DNA of 64,000 bases, taken from contig MU831869.1 of assembly GCA_029204225.1 (NCBI GenBank), forward strand, positions 1 through 64,000, written 5' to 3'. The DNA comes from Diphasiastrum complanatum. Taxonomy: Eukaryota; Streptophyta; Lycopodiopsida; Lycopodiales; Lycopodiaceae. Shown piece by piece: positions 1 to 11,285 of this stretch; the first letter of the stretch is position 1; each line of letters opens with the position of its first letter. A program made the translations under genes and the position numbers. The notes beneath the pieces were generated by a model. The model searched no databases. It had not been told where the DNA came from and saw only the letters and a list, made by a program, of their open reading frames with translations.

Positions 1-445
1 TTGTCAACTATTTCAGTGGTTCTATCGCAGAGTTCTGATTCGACAAATAACAAAATCCACAGAATACAACAAGTTTAGAAAAGCATGCAAGTTCATACAG
101 GAAGAGAAAAATTAGAATATTGCTGAATAGCAAATTACATTCTTTATGAGCATCATAACAGATTACAAGTTCAGAGAAGCATGAGAGAAGAGCATCAAAA
201 TCAAATGATATGTACTCAATGTAAATGTGTTGATTGTATAATAACAAAAAACAAAGTATTTATTCTTCAACATCAGTTTTTATATCTCTTTCTATGGCTA
301 TATTGTCATGAAAAAATTCTCTGCTTGAGTATGCACCTAATAGATGTGCATTAATCTTGTTTCCAATAACTTCAATATACGTAGAGTACAATGAATAATG
401 AGAGCTCCTTAAAACAACATTCTCATCAAAGTCATTATTCAAAAA
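1..445. other. No gene seen at left edge
   Basis: AT-rich sequence with short open frames only on the minus strand and no recognisable domain, splice pattern or repeat. It may be intergenic DNA or retroelement remnant, because the repeat that follows resembles words seen in LTRs elsewhere in the window. Confidence 0.4.
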
Positions 446-616
446 AGAGCAAGCTCGACATCCAAGTCATCGACATTGAAGTCTCCGACGTCGAAGTCAT
501 CAATATCTTCTCAAGAGCAAGCTTGACATCCACGCATCGACATCAAAGTCTCCAACGTTGAAGTCATCGACATCTTCTCAAAGCAGCTCGACAATCGAAG
601 TCTTCGACTTCTCAAC
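446..616. repeat. Tandem repeat, about 68-bp unit, rich in GACATC and TCGAC words
   Basis: Two full units begin with AGAGCAAGCTCGACATCC at 446 and AGAGCAAGCTTGACATCC at 514. A third, partial unit follows near 580. Inside each unit the words GACATC, TCGACAT and GAAGTC recur. The same word set occurs in the LTR-like block at 16819-16945 and in the solo LTR near 58270-58330, so this may be a decayed LTR piece. Confidence 0.7.
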
Positions 617-1388
617 TAAATTGACTTAGCAACTAATAATAACAGCATGGTGTCTTAATCCCATTTTGAATAGTACAAACCTTATTAGAGGTCACTAACA
701 TAGCAAGGCGCTTATGGCCCAAAGCGGTGACGGTGCCTAAAGGAGGAAGCACGAATTATGGCTATCCAATTCCACTAATCAAGCATCACTAACTACTCTC
801 ATATACATATGTTGTAAAATGATAAGATCACTCTAGGGGTACTAATATATGATCGTATTCATCATGCAATCGGTTAGTTATCACTGAAAAGGGCGTTTTA
901 AAATTCTTGTCTATACTTTTTTTTTAAATGCATAGAGATACAGCAGCATGCAACAAGCAACAAACGCTAGGAAAGAATGTATACAAACAAATGCTGTTGT
1001 ATGATCTAGATGAATAATATAAAGATTTAAATTTTACAGGAAATAGAGTTTCTCCTATTCATTAACATCACGACCAAATAACACAAAAAATATTACATTA
1101 TCAAGACAAAATACAGAGAGATATGCAATCTTCATCCACAAAATCGATAACATGAAAATACAGTATTCAAGATAGGGAAAGCGATAAATATTTAGAAACA
1201 TCAACTATAGTGAGCCATAAAGTCCCCAATAGATTCAATCTACATTATCGTGATTTGATCTAGCATACAGCAAGTGAAACAGGTACTCATCGAAACGAAA
1301 AAAATCATTAGACAATTACAGTAGAGAACCCTACACAGACACTATACACAATCCACAAAAAAATCTCTAAGTCAACATATCATTCTAA

Positions 1389-1393
<5 letters not shown>
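617..1393. other. No gene seen
   Basis: AT-rich, with no long open frame, no protein similarity I can recognise and no structured repeat. It lies beyond the 3' end of the minus-strand U-box gene, so part may be downstream untranslated or intergenic sequence. Confidence 0.4.

Positions 1394-1427
<34 letters not shown>
1394..1427. repeat. (GA)17 microsatellite
   Basis: Uninterrupted GA dinucleotides seen directly. It is one of the shorter members of the GA/CT arrays scattered through the window. Confidence 0.98.
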
Positions 1428-1429
<2 letters not shown>

Positions 1430-1483
1430 TGCATATCTTATTTGAGGAATTGAAGGCAGTTAGATGACTCATTAAAAACTCAC

Positions 1484-1610
1484 CAGCAAATCCCAAAGAT
1501 TTCCAGATAACATTCTGGGATACATACTCAGATAGAATGAGGCTGAAAAGGCCGTACTCCACACTTGGGCCACGCACATCATCAATGAGTGTGATGTAAG
1601 AAGTGCATTT
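1484..1610 (-). other. Exon-like open segment, identity unknown
   Basis: On the minus strand an open frame of about 40 codons reads in part TLIDDVRGPSVEYG, then LILSEYVSQNVIWKS, and ends at a good donor (GCTG|GTGAGT, GT at 1483-1482). The composition looks like a real protein segment. I do not recognise the family, and the frame has no visible link to the U-box gene just upstream. It could be an exon of another minus-strand gene, an alternative 3' exon, or a gene relic. Confidence 0.3.
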
Positions 1611-1700
1611 ATCAAATTCTTACTTTTATCCCACAGGAACACTTAACTTTTTTACTTTCTCCAAAACATCCTGGCGAATTATGTTCATAAGAAATGAGCC

Positions 1701-1869
1701 CTATCCCTTTGACACATCATATGCCCATAACGACTGCAATCCTGGAGTACTATAATAATCACCCAGATGAGGAATTTGCACAGAGCTTGTCATTGCTGAC
1801 AATGGAAGACTTCCTCGACAACCAAACATAGACCAGCCCGTCTCCAGCCCCATCCTCTTTGTAGACAAC
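1701..1869 (-). CDS. Candidate terminal exon 4 of the U-box gene
   Basis: The acceptor TGTTGCAG is followed by an open frame of 55 codons that is in the exact phase needed by exon 3. It reads LSTKRMGLETGWSM early and IPHLGDYYSTPGLQSLW late, ending in TAG at 1703-1701. I do not recognise the sequence, and support is only phase, splice border and protein-like composition. Confidence 0.4.
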
Positions 1870-1891
1870 CTGCAACATGTTCCCAGATAAC

Positions 1892-1948
<57 letters not shown>

Positions 1949-4900
1949 CCCCAGAAAAAGAATGACCTCGGGTGCTCAGGGTTATTTGAGACAGATAATC
2001 AGAGACTCATAGAAACTCCATCCAGCATAGAATCCCGACCTGATTAAAACAATGTTTCTTTGCAGGAGGATTTCCATAGACAAATAGCAAACTTGCTTCA
2101 ATACGAGCTCAAATGCAATCAGGTGCTCAGGGTTATTTGAAACAGATAATTAGAGAATCACAAAAAGTCCACACACAGGTCTAGGTCTTATTCATTGGGT
2201 TTTTTGAGTAGGTTATTCATTGGAGCTTACAGTTATTTTCTTATTCCAGGTTTCGGTAGATTCTAGCTTTTCATATACAGCAGCTACTGTAGCAGCTTGT
2301 CTTTTTGTAATCCATCTAATTGACACAGTTATATTTCCTTCAATGCAATTGTGGTTGTTCAAGTTCTATTGCAGTTTGTGTATTGTGGTGGTCATAACTT
2401 GACCTATCTGTTTTGACCTCTTGCATGTATCACATTGAAGATTGTAGAAGGTGTCTCTTTAGCGAGTCCTGCAGCTTGATCTAAAACTTGAAATGTGTGA
2501 ATGTGGATGCTCACATATAAGTGCATTTGAAACATACTTGCTCTCAATATCATAATGCCCATAAAATCAAAAGACTGGCACTATCTACAACATACATCAA
2601 AATAATATCTCTAAGATACCATGGACCATGTTGCAAACAAATATACATCCGATCATCATAAAAGCTTACCCACGAGCAACTCGTTCTTTGTATTCAATGA
2701 TTTGTCCCCTTAAAATATGATTAGGCCGCAACGTCTTATCAACTCCAGTTCCATCACCTCCTGGGGGGGGTGGCAAAACCTCTCCTGTTATTGGACTAGT
2801 AACGTGAGTCCTGCAAACGTACAAATAGTCTCAGCATACCAGTTGTATGATGAATCGTCTTCTAAGTGGATGTTCTAAATACTTGACTGAACATACATTG
2901 CATTTGATAAATAGTTTCACATGAACTTGGCAAAAACAACAGCTCATTCGAAACAAAGGATTATGCTTTCAAACAGAAATTTTCAAAAAAAGCCGTATTC
3001 GATCCAGGCTTGGACTCTGCAAGCTGAATTGCCCTTCAAAACCCTTTCTACCTTTTGAAGAATGGCAAGATAAAATATATCAAATGTCACTTCAAGGCCA
3101 TACCTAAGTTAAATTTAAAGGAAAAAGCAAATCTCATGTGAAAGCCAAACATCTTGAAACCCCTGATCAGAGAATATTTTTTAGGACATTGAAATCTCTC
3201 GATACTTTTCATTTGAACTTCATCCGGAAAGGAGAGTATGCCCTTCAAATACCATAACTCAGCCTAATAGAACTTCCTATGCTTTGTGTCAATATAAAAT
3301 GCTCTCAAGTAAGTAAGGGAGTATCACATACTTTAACCAAAACTCTATTGCCGATCGCTCATAAGAATGTCCATCGGCTGTAATCACAGGATCCAGCATA
3401 ATTTCGCGGGTAATGCAATCAACAAACTCTGGTGGCACCTGGCGTTGAGAATCGGAATCATCCCAGATACGCAATGCAGATTGAAATGCTGACTGGTCTG
3501 ACCAGAGACTATTATTGGTTGATGCTGATAAAGGTATGGAGCCAACGGCAAATCCAGTGCTATCCCCCGTGCTACGATCATTTTGCTGTGGAGAGAACAG
3601 ACAAGATGGCAATTCATTCTCTGAATCCAGGGGAATTTTGGACAAAGGTAATAAAGTCTCCAACTCTGAGACCTCATTACTCGAAGGTAAAGCCCACTGC
3701 AATGGATCCACTAGACTGGAAAGATGGATTTGAGTTAACTGTGGTGCATCCCACATTTCCCATTTTCCCTCTCGAGAAGAGTCATTAGGATCCACTGACA
3801 AAGGCGACGTTGAAAGAGGCTCCAAAGAAGATGTTAGTTGATCTTTTGAAATTACCTTTTGGCCTATACAGTTGTTAGAGGAAAGTGAACTACCCAAAGT
3901 GCCACAATGCAGATGGGTATCACTCGTCGGAGAAAGAAGAGGAGATATCTGATTTACTGAACTGAGGGGACTGGACAGACTTGACAACAGAAAATTTGTT
4001 GTTAGAAAAGAAGCGCCAATGTCCAATGCTGTAAGACTGGAACAATTGATATTAGCTTCCAGATTGTTCAAACTCTGAGGAGCTGATATTGGTGGAAGCA
4101 CTGACGTAGAAAGTGGAACATGCACAGGATCCGTAGCTGAACCAGTTACACAGGCCAGCCCTGACCCTTCAGCCTGGATGCTGCCCCTGGCTTGAATCAT
4201 TGGTTCTGGGAGCAAACAAGGAGGTGGTGATGTGACTCTTTCACAAACAGCAGAATGTATATCTGTCTGACATCTTGTCAGATCATTGCAATACACTTTT
4301 CCAGCACATTCTGAGTGCACACTTGAAACCGTACACAGAAGTCTAGGAGGGGATTTGCATGAGTTCATCTGCAGAGCTGGCAAGTGTGACACTTCCTCCT
4401 GTAACAAATAAAATACACGTAAGAGTCAGAAAGGTGTGTGTGTGTGTGTCTCTCTCTCCATCTCTCTCTACCTCTCTCTGTGAAACAAAAAGCCATTTGT
4501 AGAATGGTGCACATACTGTGACAACACTACACTCATCAAAGAGCGTGGGAATTTAGAAGACTAAAGGAACACGAGAACATCTATTACCCACTCATCTTTG
4601 ATCCCAAGAACGCTGCAGAAAACGACACCACTTAAGGAAGCAAAAAAGAACAAGTCTAACAGATAAGCTTGAACAAGATGATCAGTATCGACAAAGAGTT
4701 AATTTTTACATTACCACCAAGGTTACAGAACATCGTCACATTAAGTTTAGAATGAGGTAGTGCTTAAACGTTTAATTAATTGTTGCACAATCTCCATTTA
4801 CCAAATAGACCCTGCATCAAGAAAATAAGCAGCTGCATCCTGCACCTGACAAGAGGGATTCACAAAGAGAATTACAGATAAAAATCATAACTAAGTTGAT

Positions 4901-7900
4901 AAATGGGATAAGCTTTTGCAGCATCCATAAGATCAACTGTCGGCAACTGTGTTTCTATGTCTCTATGGTGAGGAATCCCCAGTTGATAAAGGCTTTAGCA
5001 CTCATGTGTACTCTGGCTGTCACAGGTTTCAAAAGTATTCATTCTCAAACATTTTCATGATACAGAATTCACAGGATGCTCTTTTCTGGTGTTTGATTTT
5101 TTTTTATCTAAGGATCGCTCAGTTCCATGCACATTCATCCAGAAACAGGTCACAACATAACCATTTTGCACACATGAAGACATGCAGTCTGTCCATCACA
5201 CCTCACATTGACCTCATATGTCAATCACACAACTCAAAGACAGACAACTTCTGTTGGACAAAGGATCCTCAACGGCTTAAAGATAGGGATTTGTCAATTA
5301 GATGTCTATTTCATCAATAGGTTGAGTAGAGAAGGTACATCATATTACAGATTTGTGTTAATGCCCTGATGTTAAACTATGCCTTTCAATTGAGGTTCAT
5401 TCAGCCTTGAAACCTAGCCAGTTTCAACAAAATTTTCTTCTCCACTATTTGAGTCAGGCACTTTTTTTGACACGTGATATGCAGCAAAATTGGAAGTTCA
5501 CTCGTTCTTTTGTAACCCAGATTGTAGCACCCCCTTTGAGAAGCTTTAGATAGATTGTAAAATTTGATATACATGACATACCAAAGGAGACATACAATGA
5601 TTGTATTAACTAACTTGTACTTTTGCTTCACATTCAGTTTGAACCAGGCTTTTTCTTTTCTACACCAACTTCATGGAAGCACAAAGAAGCTAACACCGTA
5701 GGGTCATGTTAATCAGTGACATAATTTGCTATGGAGGTGAAAGATTCGACAAATTCTCGGTGTGTTTCATTTGAGAGGTCTCTCTCAACTTTGCAGTAGA
5801 CAAAATATCTTACGTGTCTTTTGGCAACCATTATAAGACCTTGACGTAAAGACCATGAAAATGGTGTCATCCATGTGCCATCATAATTAGCTTCTCGAGT
5901 TTTAAACCAAGAAAAAAAAATTTGTATAGATTCTTTTATGCTCCATTAAAGAAGACTAGCAGTTGATCCATATCGGTTATACATATAACATCTGCAGCAC
6001 TCTACCACCACAACGGAGGGCAAAATTAAACATGATCTTCCTAAGCTGTTCAGAATCCTTGCTACATCGGTAGTCTCCATCAGAGGACTATACTGGGAAA
6101 TCCAAGGACAAAAATTGATACATCAAGCATGTGCCTTTAAAAAGAATTTTTTTCATGCAATATCTCAATCACAGCTTATCCATCATATTGGTTGGTTGCA
6201 GCCCATCTTAGCATCTGTGAAGAACTACATGGTTGTGAGTAGGACAAAACTTTATCAATGAATATCACATATGTCCACAAACATATAGCCTACTTTGGTC
6301 TTAGCTGGATGGCATTTTTGTTTCAAATAGTTTGGAACGTCTCAATTTCAAACCTCAATGTTTATATGACCATTACTGTTTATCATATATATGTACATGT
6401 GAACTGAGTGGAATCATACTCTAGACCTAGAGATAACAAAAAGAGCCATCAACAAAAAGGCCACATTTTAAGAACTACACACATACTTATAAGGTACACA
6501 CAATCAGATCCATCAAACTACATTCACTGGTGACACGAACGTCCCCACCCACCTACAAACACCTACCTACGCCCACCCAAACACTCACACATACACACAC
6601 ACAAGCAAACAAACAAATCCTCATCCTCCTTCAGAGTTCTTCTAATTTTATTTCGCATGGATTGCATATCAAGCTTTTTAAACGAAACAAAGCAATCAGC
6701 AGCAGTATAGCCAGAAAATCCATAGTAGCAGTCCCCAATTCCACAAACCATTAGCAAAAGCACAGGAACGTGTGTGGATGCCCTGCAGTTACATCTATAA
6801 GGAGGCATGTGAAAGATTCAGAAATGCTGAAGGTGATCATAGAACTCCTTTAGCTCAAAGCTGAGACAATAATGTCTTCTGAAAAAAGCATCTCACTAGC
6901 AGAAATAACAATCACGTGCAAGAAAAACCAAAGCTGATTATAAACAGTGAGATTAAAAGAACGTCTATTTAATACTCTTTAAGCTCAAGAAAACTAACAG
7001 ATGGATCACTATGTTCAAAATATGTTACATGAAAGTGCTTAACAGTCTACTCTTTAAGCTCGAGAAAACTAATAAATGGATCACAGTGTTCAATATAATT
7101 TATGTTAAAGTGCTTGAACTCACCTTTGAATTCAGATTTGCAGAAGTTCTCTCCATGCCATTCACGTCGGAATGCGATTTATTGTCAGTAAAGTCAATTT
7201 GTCCAACAGGTTTGCCCCAAACTTTTGTGAATGGCATTCTGTTCAAAGAAGAACTGCTGGAAGCAAGCTTCTCACTACTCCCCTCAGGAAGAACAGTGCT
7301 CCGGCCTGTGGAAGCTGTGCCAGTTGAAATGACTCCTTTTGCAGATCTGCCACCAAAGGTGAAGCCTTTCCCCCAGAAGGTTGTATCACTAGAGCGTGAG
7401 CCTCCAATCTTGGATGCCGTCATTCCAGTCTTTGCTGGACTAATGTACTTAAGAGGAAGAACTTTCTGGCTGTTTCCAGCTTTTTTAGCAAATTCACTTC
7501 TCTTCAATCCAGATTCGATCCCAACTGTTCCAGAGCCTTTAAAACCCTTTTTTAGATTGCTAAAACTGGAATAACCTGTTTTCTGCTCTCCATTTCTCTC
7601 ACTTTCCAGTGGGTCAATGTCACACTTTTTTACTGTAGCTTTTCCATTCTCTTTCCTTTTTCTGGCATCTTCTAACTCAATCTCCTTAGCTTTCTCCTTC
7701 TCTCTTTCCTTTGCCTTCTCCTGCCGTCTCCTTTCAGCTTCCTTCTCTCGCCTGATCTCACGCTCTCGCTCAGCAGCTGCTTCCCTTTCACTCTCTCTTT
7801 CGGCTTCAAGCTTTTCATCTCTCAATCTCCTCCTCTCCTCAACCAGTCTGGCTACCTCCTCTCTTTGTTTCCTTTCTTCCTCCTCCAGCCGCTTCCTCTC

Positions 7901-8878
7901 CAATCTTGCTAACCTTCTCTCTTCAGCCTTTCTCCTGGCCTTCTCTCCTCTGCTCCCATGACTCGCAGGAAGATCCTCCTCCCGTCGCTGACTCCTCATT
8001 CGGCCTTCACCGAGTCGATCATCGTGCACAGCACCTTCGTCTGTCCATCTCTTTGTCAACACCCATTTGAACATCAGAAAAACAAGACAAACGTACTTCA
8101 ACAAGTAATAGACTCTCCCATGCTCCCCGGGAGAGCAAAATTCATTCTTGAACCAGAAACCCACATTATCACCCCACCCGGGAGATTCAACCCCCCAATT
8201 AAACCCTAATGCAGCCCAGCTTGGCCAAAAGCTCCAGAACCATGAACAATTGGCATTCCCCCAGCCCTCGCCTCCTGCGTCACAGCATTTGATTGCCCCT
8301 CCTCGGTCACCACATGACTCTGATCTGTCTGACCATCCTCTGATCCCCCATCCTCTCACATTTTTTGCATTCCAAATGCCTCCTCCGACAGAAGCCCCAC
8401 CCGTACTATGTGGCAACGACTGAGAGCCCCCTCCAGCAATCCCTGAAGCTCCCTGCATTCCCTGAACACCATTAGGCAAATCCAATACCGGCCGCTTAGA
8501 CACATGCCCACAATATGTACACATGAACTTTCCACCACATGGACTTTGCTCCCGGTAAGCATACAGGCAGTTCCTGCAGCGGCGAATCGCCTCCTTTCGC
8601 CATTTAGCTGCCTCCATTGCTTCGATCCGCCTTCTTTCCCGAAGCAGTGTATTCCTATGCGCCCGCCACTGAGATAACCTTGGCATCACCAGCTCATACC
8701 AGCCGAGGCTCATGAGAAGAACACCCACACAAGCTAGGCGTGGCGATGTCACTTCAAACCTAAATCCAGGAGGCAGCCACTGGGAGAGCGCCCACAGGAT
8801 TATGAGAGGGATTATGAGCCATGGCAGCATGGTCACAATGCGCCGTGACCACCTTGATGCCACACACAAAATGCACAT
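1701..8878 (-). CDS. Membrane-anchored coiled-coil protein with C-terminal U-box (putative E3 ubiquitin ligase), spliced
   Basis: Gene model of four exons: 8878-7124, 4398-3332, 2810-2670 and 1869-1701. Phases are compatible at every join and total 3132 nt (1043 aa plus stop). Order in the protein: two hydrophobic segments (about residues 14-34 and 48-66), a Cys-pair cluster (C101, C104, C120, C123), a third hydrophobic stretch, a long charged coiled coil, a Ser-rich linker, then a U-box (about 906-987). U-box proteins bind E2 enzymes and pass on ubiquitin; with membrane anchors this one would act at a membrane. That role is inference. The ATG chosen gives the MCILCV start I remember from the plant 'NST1-like' family. 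The weak points are the 2.7-kb intron joining the two large exons, and the last exon. If the last donor is not used, translation stops at 2666 (988 aa). It could also be two adjacent genes. Confidence 0.6.
1870..2669 (-). other. Proposed last intron of the U-box gene
   Basis: Runs from GTAAGC (GT at 2669-2668) to TGTTGCAG (AG at 1871-1870) and includes the CT array at 1895-1945. No coding signal was found inside. If translation ends at 2666, this is 3' untranslated or intergenic DNA. Confidence 0.4.
1895..1945. repeat. (CT)25 microsatellite
   Basis: A pure CT run directly upstream (minus-strand sense) of the candidate last exon of the U-box gene. It lies in the proposed intron. Confidence 0.98.
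2670..2810 (-). CDS. Exon 3: second half of the U-box
   Basis: Encodes 47 residues, starting THVTSPITGEVLPPPPGG and continuing through DKTLRPNHILRGQIIEY to KERVARG. The TSP.TG and RPNH.LR signatures are the usual second half of plant U-boxes. A run of eight C (minus strand) at 2770-2763 encodes the Pro stretch and is a slippage-prone spot. At the end, GG|GTAAGC can be a phase-2 donor. Read through, the frame gives Gly then TAA at 2668-2666, so the protein could end here. Confidence 0.85.
2811..3331 (-). other. Intron splitting the U-box
   Basis: The donor GTATGT (GT at 3331-3330) and acceptor TTTGCAG (AG at 2812-2811) give a 521-bp intron. Joining restores the U-box as FWLK followed by THVTSPITGEVLPP, which is what the family requires. 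No gene lies inside. Confidence 0.85.
3332..4398 (-). CDS. Exon 2: Ser-rich linker and first half of the U-box
   Basis: The open frame enters through an acceptor (TTGTTACAG, AG at 4400-4399) with no ATG near, so this is an internal exon. It encodes about 320 residues of Ser/Leu/Pro-rich linker, including KWEMWDAPQL, which resembles a segment I associate with the plant NST1-like family (memory, not checked). It then enters a U-box with VDCITREIMLDPVITADG and SYERSAIEFWL. It ends in phase 2 at TTAAA|GTATGTG, and the last codon is completed by the next exon as Lys. Confidence 0.85.
4399..7123 (-). other. Proposed intron or intergenic stretch between the two large exons
   Basis: No further exon with family similarity was found on either strand. 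The donor at 7123 and the acceptor at 4400-4399 (TTGTTACAG) are both good and both phase 0, which fits one long intron. It holds a short CA-rich patch near 6570-6605 and a TG/CT patch near 4435-4475. If the two big exons belong to separate genes, this stretch must instead hold a 3' end and a promoter, and no polyadenylation cluster stood out. Confidence 0.5.
7124..8878 (-). CDS. Exon 1: N-terminal membrane, Cys-pair and coiled-coil part
   Basis: Encodes 585 codons from ATG at 8878. An upstream in-frame ATG at 8926 is open too, but starting at MCILCV places the first hydrophobic segment near the N-terminus, as in the remembered plant family. Visible parts are TMLPWLIIPLIILWALSQW, then LACVGVLLMSLGWYEL, then CRNC with a paired CTYC followed by GHVSKRPVLDLP. 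Next comes a Gly/Trp-rich linker, the hydrophobic stretch LLKYVCLVFLMFKW, and roughly 130 residues of Arg/Glu/Lys heptad-like sequence. The exon ends AATTCAAAG|GTGAGT, a strong donor in phase 0. No stop or frameshift is seen, so this part looks functional. Confidence 0.88.
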
Positions 8879-9700
8879 CCTCCCACCTCCACTCAATGTG
8901 TGCCTCTTCCCCTCTAGGGCTTGCAAAAAAGATCTAATCCAGCTTTCCCTTTCCTTCTTATCTTGACCTCAACCTTGAGCCTTCTGTGTGTTCATCCCTA
9001 CATCAAGCTATTATCGCATTTGCACAAACCCAAACAGCAACGATTCTTCCCAACTTGACATCAACTTGCGCTTACCCTAATCGTTCCGCCGATGCAGCAA
9101 AATCCAAAATGCTCTTGCTCCTGGCTTGGCTTGATGTCCTCGCGGCTTGGAGCAGTAAATCTTGCAACTGAATCCGCTGCTGTTCCCGGAATCTTTGCAT
9201 CTAAAAGCTTTCATCCAAGCTCCACCACGCCCATACATCAACAAGCCTGATGTGCAACAAAAATCTGACGAAAAGCGCAAATTCTTCTGCCACGGAGCAT
9301 GCGAAAGGTCCGATCATGGAATTGAATGCACATTGGGAAGCAGATACTGGAGAATGAGAGAATGGGAGAGGACAGCATCGCTCGCACGCAGCCAGAAGAA
9401 GAAGAAGAAAAGGAGGAGGATCGGATGCAAAAGCGAAGGAAATGGGAAAAGAAAGCAGAGAGAGCGCGAAGCAAAGGAAAAGGAAAGGGGATAAGAAACG
9501 ACCGCGAAAAGGATTCGAAGGCAGAAATGCGAGGACGATAAACCCTAAATGGGATGGACCAATCCCACGGTGCCACGTGCCTCAAAAACCTACTCCCTAA
9601 AAGGGCTTTCACCTGCTGGCAACGACAAGCTGATTGCCACGTGGCACATTGTGGTGCTTGTCCCATAAGCCAAGGATAGAACTAGAATGAGAGAAAAGGC
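8879..9700 (-). promoter_or_regulatory. 5' untranslated and promoter region of the membrane/U-box gene, with telo-box and perfect G-box
   Basis: Upstream of the minus-strand ATG lie a purine-rich GAA stretch (about 9395-9480), a telo-box AAACCCTAA at 9540-9548, and a perfect palindromic G-box TGCCACGTGGCA at 9635-9646. A second ACGTG copy (GTGCCACGTGCC) lies near 9570. G-boxes bind plant bZIP and bHLH factors, and telo-boxes are common near the start of housekeeping plant genes. Assignment to this gene rests on position only. Confidence 0.5.
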
Positions 9701-10130
9701 CCTCCTCCTCAAGGCTATGGGGTTGCGACTTGAGATAAATATGAGGAGAATTATTGTCACAACACACGACAAGGCTCGAATCCGATCCGCCCTGTACATT
9801 TGCTTTCTTGTCGAGATCTAAACCGTCGGCATCACATCTTGTAGTTTGCTTTTTTGTTGACATCTAAGCTCTTGGCATCATCTTTTGGAACTCCTTTGTT
9901 GTTGACATCTTAGAACCACGTAATTTGTGCACACAAAAGGTCTACAATTTAGAGCTATTGGATTTTTCTTTTGAAGGGGAGCTAACTTACGAAGCTCAAC
10001 ATATGGTATGACTACAACTCGTAGCGTGCTCTCCATTGACAATGTTGATAGTCATGATGATGTTGGTGTTTTTTGCTCCCCTTGTTTATTTCTATTTTTT
10101 TAATTTACATGAAGAGGAGATATATTTAGG

Positions 10131-10174
10131 TGGGGGGGGGGAGGGATGATGTCCCCTCCCCCCTCCTTATCTTA
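10131..10174. repeat. G-run / C-run inverted repeat
   Basis: A run of ten G followed by AGGG is mirrored after a short spacer by CCCCTCCCCCCC, giving a GC hairpin in AT-rich DNA. The arms are close but not exact because of homopolymer length. Confidence 0.7.
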
Positions 10175-11254
10175 GTGAATCTTAAAATTCAACTTCGCCA
10201 TGATCCCTTGATTGCCAAACACAACAATCATCTCACTTGAGAAAGTTAAAAAATGAAACTATATAAAAACACAGTTGCCAATGGCTTCTTATATTAAGTG
10301 CCACATGGCAACACGTAATAGGAGGTTGCCTCGTGACAACTAAGGACTCAAGTTGACATCTTGGAACCCTGAAACTTTCCCAAATCAAGAATTCAAGCCC
10401 TCAAACCCTTAGGGCAGGTTCTCAAATATGAGAAAATCCTCGAGTACATAGACCTTTCATTACACCTAAGGTTGTTTTCAAACATTTCACAAAAGCTCTA
10501 CATGGAATCAACAAGATGCCAATAACCTTTATTCATGTGCCCGTACACATTACATTAAAAGAGATCAAAACACTAGCTCATGAAGCCGCCTCCTCTCCTA
10601 CAATCTCTCCATAATGCAACAAATGAAATGAGCAATGAAATAAATACTTTGTATATTTCGATAATAGAAATGAATTGGCTAAGCCTTATAAACAATAAGT
10701 ATGGAAGGTGATTTTCTTCCTCAAACCCTAACCTAATGTGCAAGTTACATCTGTAATCTTAACCCTACATTGTCACCGACGGTCAAGATGAAAGATTGGT
10801 AAATGTAGCCAATAGAATGTACTAAGTTGTGTAGCACTCCAAAGAGGTAACTTGAGGCATAAGTTTGCACAATATTATCTTCCTAAGTTGGCCTCACAAA
10901 TTGGGCTAAATTGGCATTTTATAATACCATGTGCAAAAACTCTCATAATGTGAACAATAGCACATTGGCATAAGTTAACATTTTGCAATGTTGGCCTAAG
11001 TTGGCATTTTGCATATCGTAAATACCTGCACATATTTTTTTAGTTCATTTGAAAGTTGCCTTAAATGCCATAATTTTTTTATTTTTGGCAATATACTATT
11101 TTTAGGAATTTTACGAATCAACTTACAAAAATGTAAGGTATGGTTTCTATTTTTAGAAAGTCACATATATCCGAGATTACTATTTTTGAAAAGTCGACTT
11201 TGTAAAAATAGAAAAAAAAAAAGTAAAAAAAAAAAAGTGCAGTTGATTTACGCA

Positions 11255-11285
11255 GGGGAAGGCCTTCGGGCGGGGGGCCTTCCCC
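11255..11285. repeat. 10-bp perfect GC hairpin with 11-nt loop
   Basis: GGGGAAGGCC at 11255-11264 pairs with GGCCTTCCCC at 11276-11285 around a loop of TTCGGGCGGGG. It follows two poly-A tracts and stands out from very AT-rich surroundings. Confidence 0.8.

Noticed and set aside
3432-3788. Plus-strand open frame of 118 codons
   Set aside because: Antisense to the U-box exon, which has domain support; no similarity on this strand.
6530-6754. Plus-strand ORF with His/Thr repeats
   Set aside because: Starts in a CA-rich simple repeat inside the proposed intron; no similarity.
7617-7961. Plus-strand Ser/Leu-rich open frame
   Set aside because: It is the antisense of the Arg/Glu-rich coiled coil of the membrane/U-box protein; composition explains the open frame.
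9162-9666. Open frames on both strands upstream of the membrane/U-box gene
   Set aside because: No domain, purine-rich low complexity, and they sit in the likely 5' untranslated region and promoter.
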